Source: Candidatus Omnitrophota bacterium (GTDB lineage Bacteria > Omnitrophota > Omnitrophia > Omnitrophales > JACROU01). From it: a DNA stretch of 64,000 nucleotides. Shown here piece after piece: positions 63,047-64,000 of this stretch. The position numbers and the translations under genes were made by a program. A model generated the notes under the pieces. The model saw nothing but the letters and a program-made list of their open reading frames with translations. It did not search any database and was not told the DNA's origin. Position 1 is the stretch's first letter, and every line of letters starts with the position of its first letter. The DNA lies in contig JAJDCD010000006.1 of NCBI GenBank assembly GCA_029261035.1, forward strand, positions 23,167 through 87,166, in the 5' to 3' direction.

Positions 63047-63919
63047 TTGGCTACTCTTAGAGAAATTAAACGAAGACTCAGTGGTGTTAAAAACACACAA
63101 AAAATCACCAAAGCAATGAAGGTGGTTGCTGCGACTAAATTAAAAAAGGAAGAAAAAAAAGCTGTTGGAAGTCGTCCTTTTTTTAAGCATATCGAAAATA
63201 TGCTTTCGGATTTAGTTCAAGGCGGTATGGGAGAGAATCATCCTTACCTGAGTGATTCAGAAAAGAAGAAGACTTTGATTTTAGTTATTTCTTCTGACCG
63301 TGGTTTGTGTGGCTCTTTTAATACATCTTTGACTCGTAAAGTTTATGAATTTGCGCAGAAAGAAAAGAAGAAGGGTAAAGAAGTAAGCTTTTTTGTCGCA
63401 GGAGTTAAAGGGGTTCGCTTTTTTGAAGCTAAGAATGAAGCTATGTTTAAGACCACTATCGGGATTGATAAAAAAGACAAAGTTGAAATTGCAAAAGAGC
63501 TTTCTGATGAATTGACTCAGATTTTCGTTGAAAAAAAGTTTGATGAAATTTGTGTCGCTTTTAATGCTTTTCATAGCCGTAGTAGTTATTCTGTGGAGTT
63601 AGCACCTTATTTACCTTTATCTTTTTCTGAAGGCGATGATGATGGGAAGTCTGTTCATTCAGGTTACTTTGATTTTGAGCCATCATCTCAGGCTGTTTTA
63701 GATTTGTTATTGCCTTTATTTTTAGAAGTGAAAATTTATCGAGCGTTGGTTGAGTCGCAAGCTTCTGAAGAATCCGCTCGAATGTTAGCTATGGATTACG
63801 CATCTGAAAATGCGAATGAAATTATTGAAGATTTAACATTGCAGTATAACCGTTTGCGCCAAGCCAGTATTACGAAAGAGTTGTCCGAAATTGTGGGTGG
63901 CGCTGAAGCATTACAATAG
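63047..63919 (+). CDS. atpG: ATP synthase F1 subunit gamma
   Basis: 290 residues from a TTG start with GGAG six bases upstream; no in-frame ATG fits. The N-terminal helix ATLREIKRRLSGVKNTQKIT and the C-terminal NRLRQASITKELSEIVGGA are gamma signatures. It is the central shaft that contacts the c-ring polar loops. atpD and atpC should lie beyond the window end. Confidence 0.96.
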   Translation: MATLREIKRRLSGVKNTQKITKAMKVVAATKLKKEEKKAVGSRPFFKHIENMLSDLVQGGMGENHPYLSDSEKKKTLILVISSDRGLCGSFNTSLTRKVYEFAQKEKKKGKEVSFFVAGVKGVRFFEAKNEAMFKTTIGIDKKDKVEIAKELSDELTQIFVEKKFDEICVAFNAFHSRSSYSVELAPYLPLSFSEGDDDGKSVHSGYFDFEPSSQAVLDLLLPLFLEVKIYRALVESQASEESARMLAMDYASENANEIIEDLTLQYNRLRQASITKELSEIVGGAEALQ

Positions 63920-63922
63920 ACT

Positions 63923-63952
63923 ATAGCGTAGAGCGTTTAGCGTGGAGCGTAT
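63923..63952. repeat. 7-base-periodic repeat after atpG
   Basis: Units starting at 63924: TAGCGTA, GAGCGTT, TAGCGTG, GAGCGTA. It is the plus-strand counterpart of the minus-oriented copy at 40774-40799, sharing GTAGAGCGTTTAGCG. The rest of the window to 64000 shows only a short open frame without support. Confidence 0.6.
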
Positions 63953-64000
63953 AGGAATCCAAATGTCTGTATTTTATCAGCTTCCTTTGTAGGAAGAAGA

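Overview
The window is AT-rich, densely coded DNA from a free-living diderm (Gram-negative) bacterium. The outer membrane and lipid A are implied by bamA, skp, an lpxC-fabZ fusion, lpxA, lpxI, lpxB and several beta-barrel proteins. An aa3-type cytochrome oxidase cluster with heme A synthesis genes implies aerobic respiration. The LpxC-FabZ fusion, LpxI in place of LpxH, an ispE-spoVG pair whose SpoVG carries a zinc ribbon, and a tiny COX24-like basic protein together suggest a PVC-like or other deep-branching phylum such as Omnitrophota. That placement is an inference, not a proof. There are no rRNA genes, CRISPR arrays, prophages or intact insertion sequences.

Layout: 1-8,700 holds gatA (3' end), gatB, a C-terminal processing protease, a divergent polysaccharide deacetylase, tsaD, mgtC-like, hisG, the COX24-like ORF, ispE and spoVG. 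8,700-18,420 holds tRNA-Gln, clpX, two sugar ABC permeases, glmU, prs, bL25, pth, rpsF, ssb, rplI and dnaB. 18,480-30,840 is an envelope block: bamA, skp, lpxC-fabZ, lpxA, lpxI and a sigma-54 activator on the plus strand, lpxB and a Gfo/Idh oxidoreductase on the minus strand, then an MsbA-like exporter, so nearly the whole lipid A pathway is clustered. 31,730-43,090 is a complete pyrimidine operon in Bacillus-like order (pyrR-B-C-carA-carB-[Mpo1-like]-pyrK-D-F-E), preceded by a promoter, a PyrR-type RNA binding hairpin and an intrinsic terminator. 43,200-45,300 encodes a secreted acidic protein and an outer-membrane barrel. 45,390-52,363 (minus) is the cytochrome oxidase and heme A cluster. 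52,500-57,480 combines a Fur-box porin with a lipoprotein, a histidine-bearing membrane protein, Fur, an FMN-binding flavoprotein and ApbE. 57,630 to the end is the F-type ATP synthase operon up to atpG.

The most unusual object is in the ATP synthase operon: the first c-subunit gene encodes three fused c hairpins (six helices, three ion-binding glutamates) and is followed by a second, ordinary single-hairpin c gene. Other notable signals are the PyrR attenuator, a family of intergenic repeats with 7-base periodicity, and a cluster of large perfect hairpins at 54,074-54,266.
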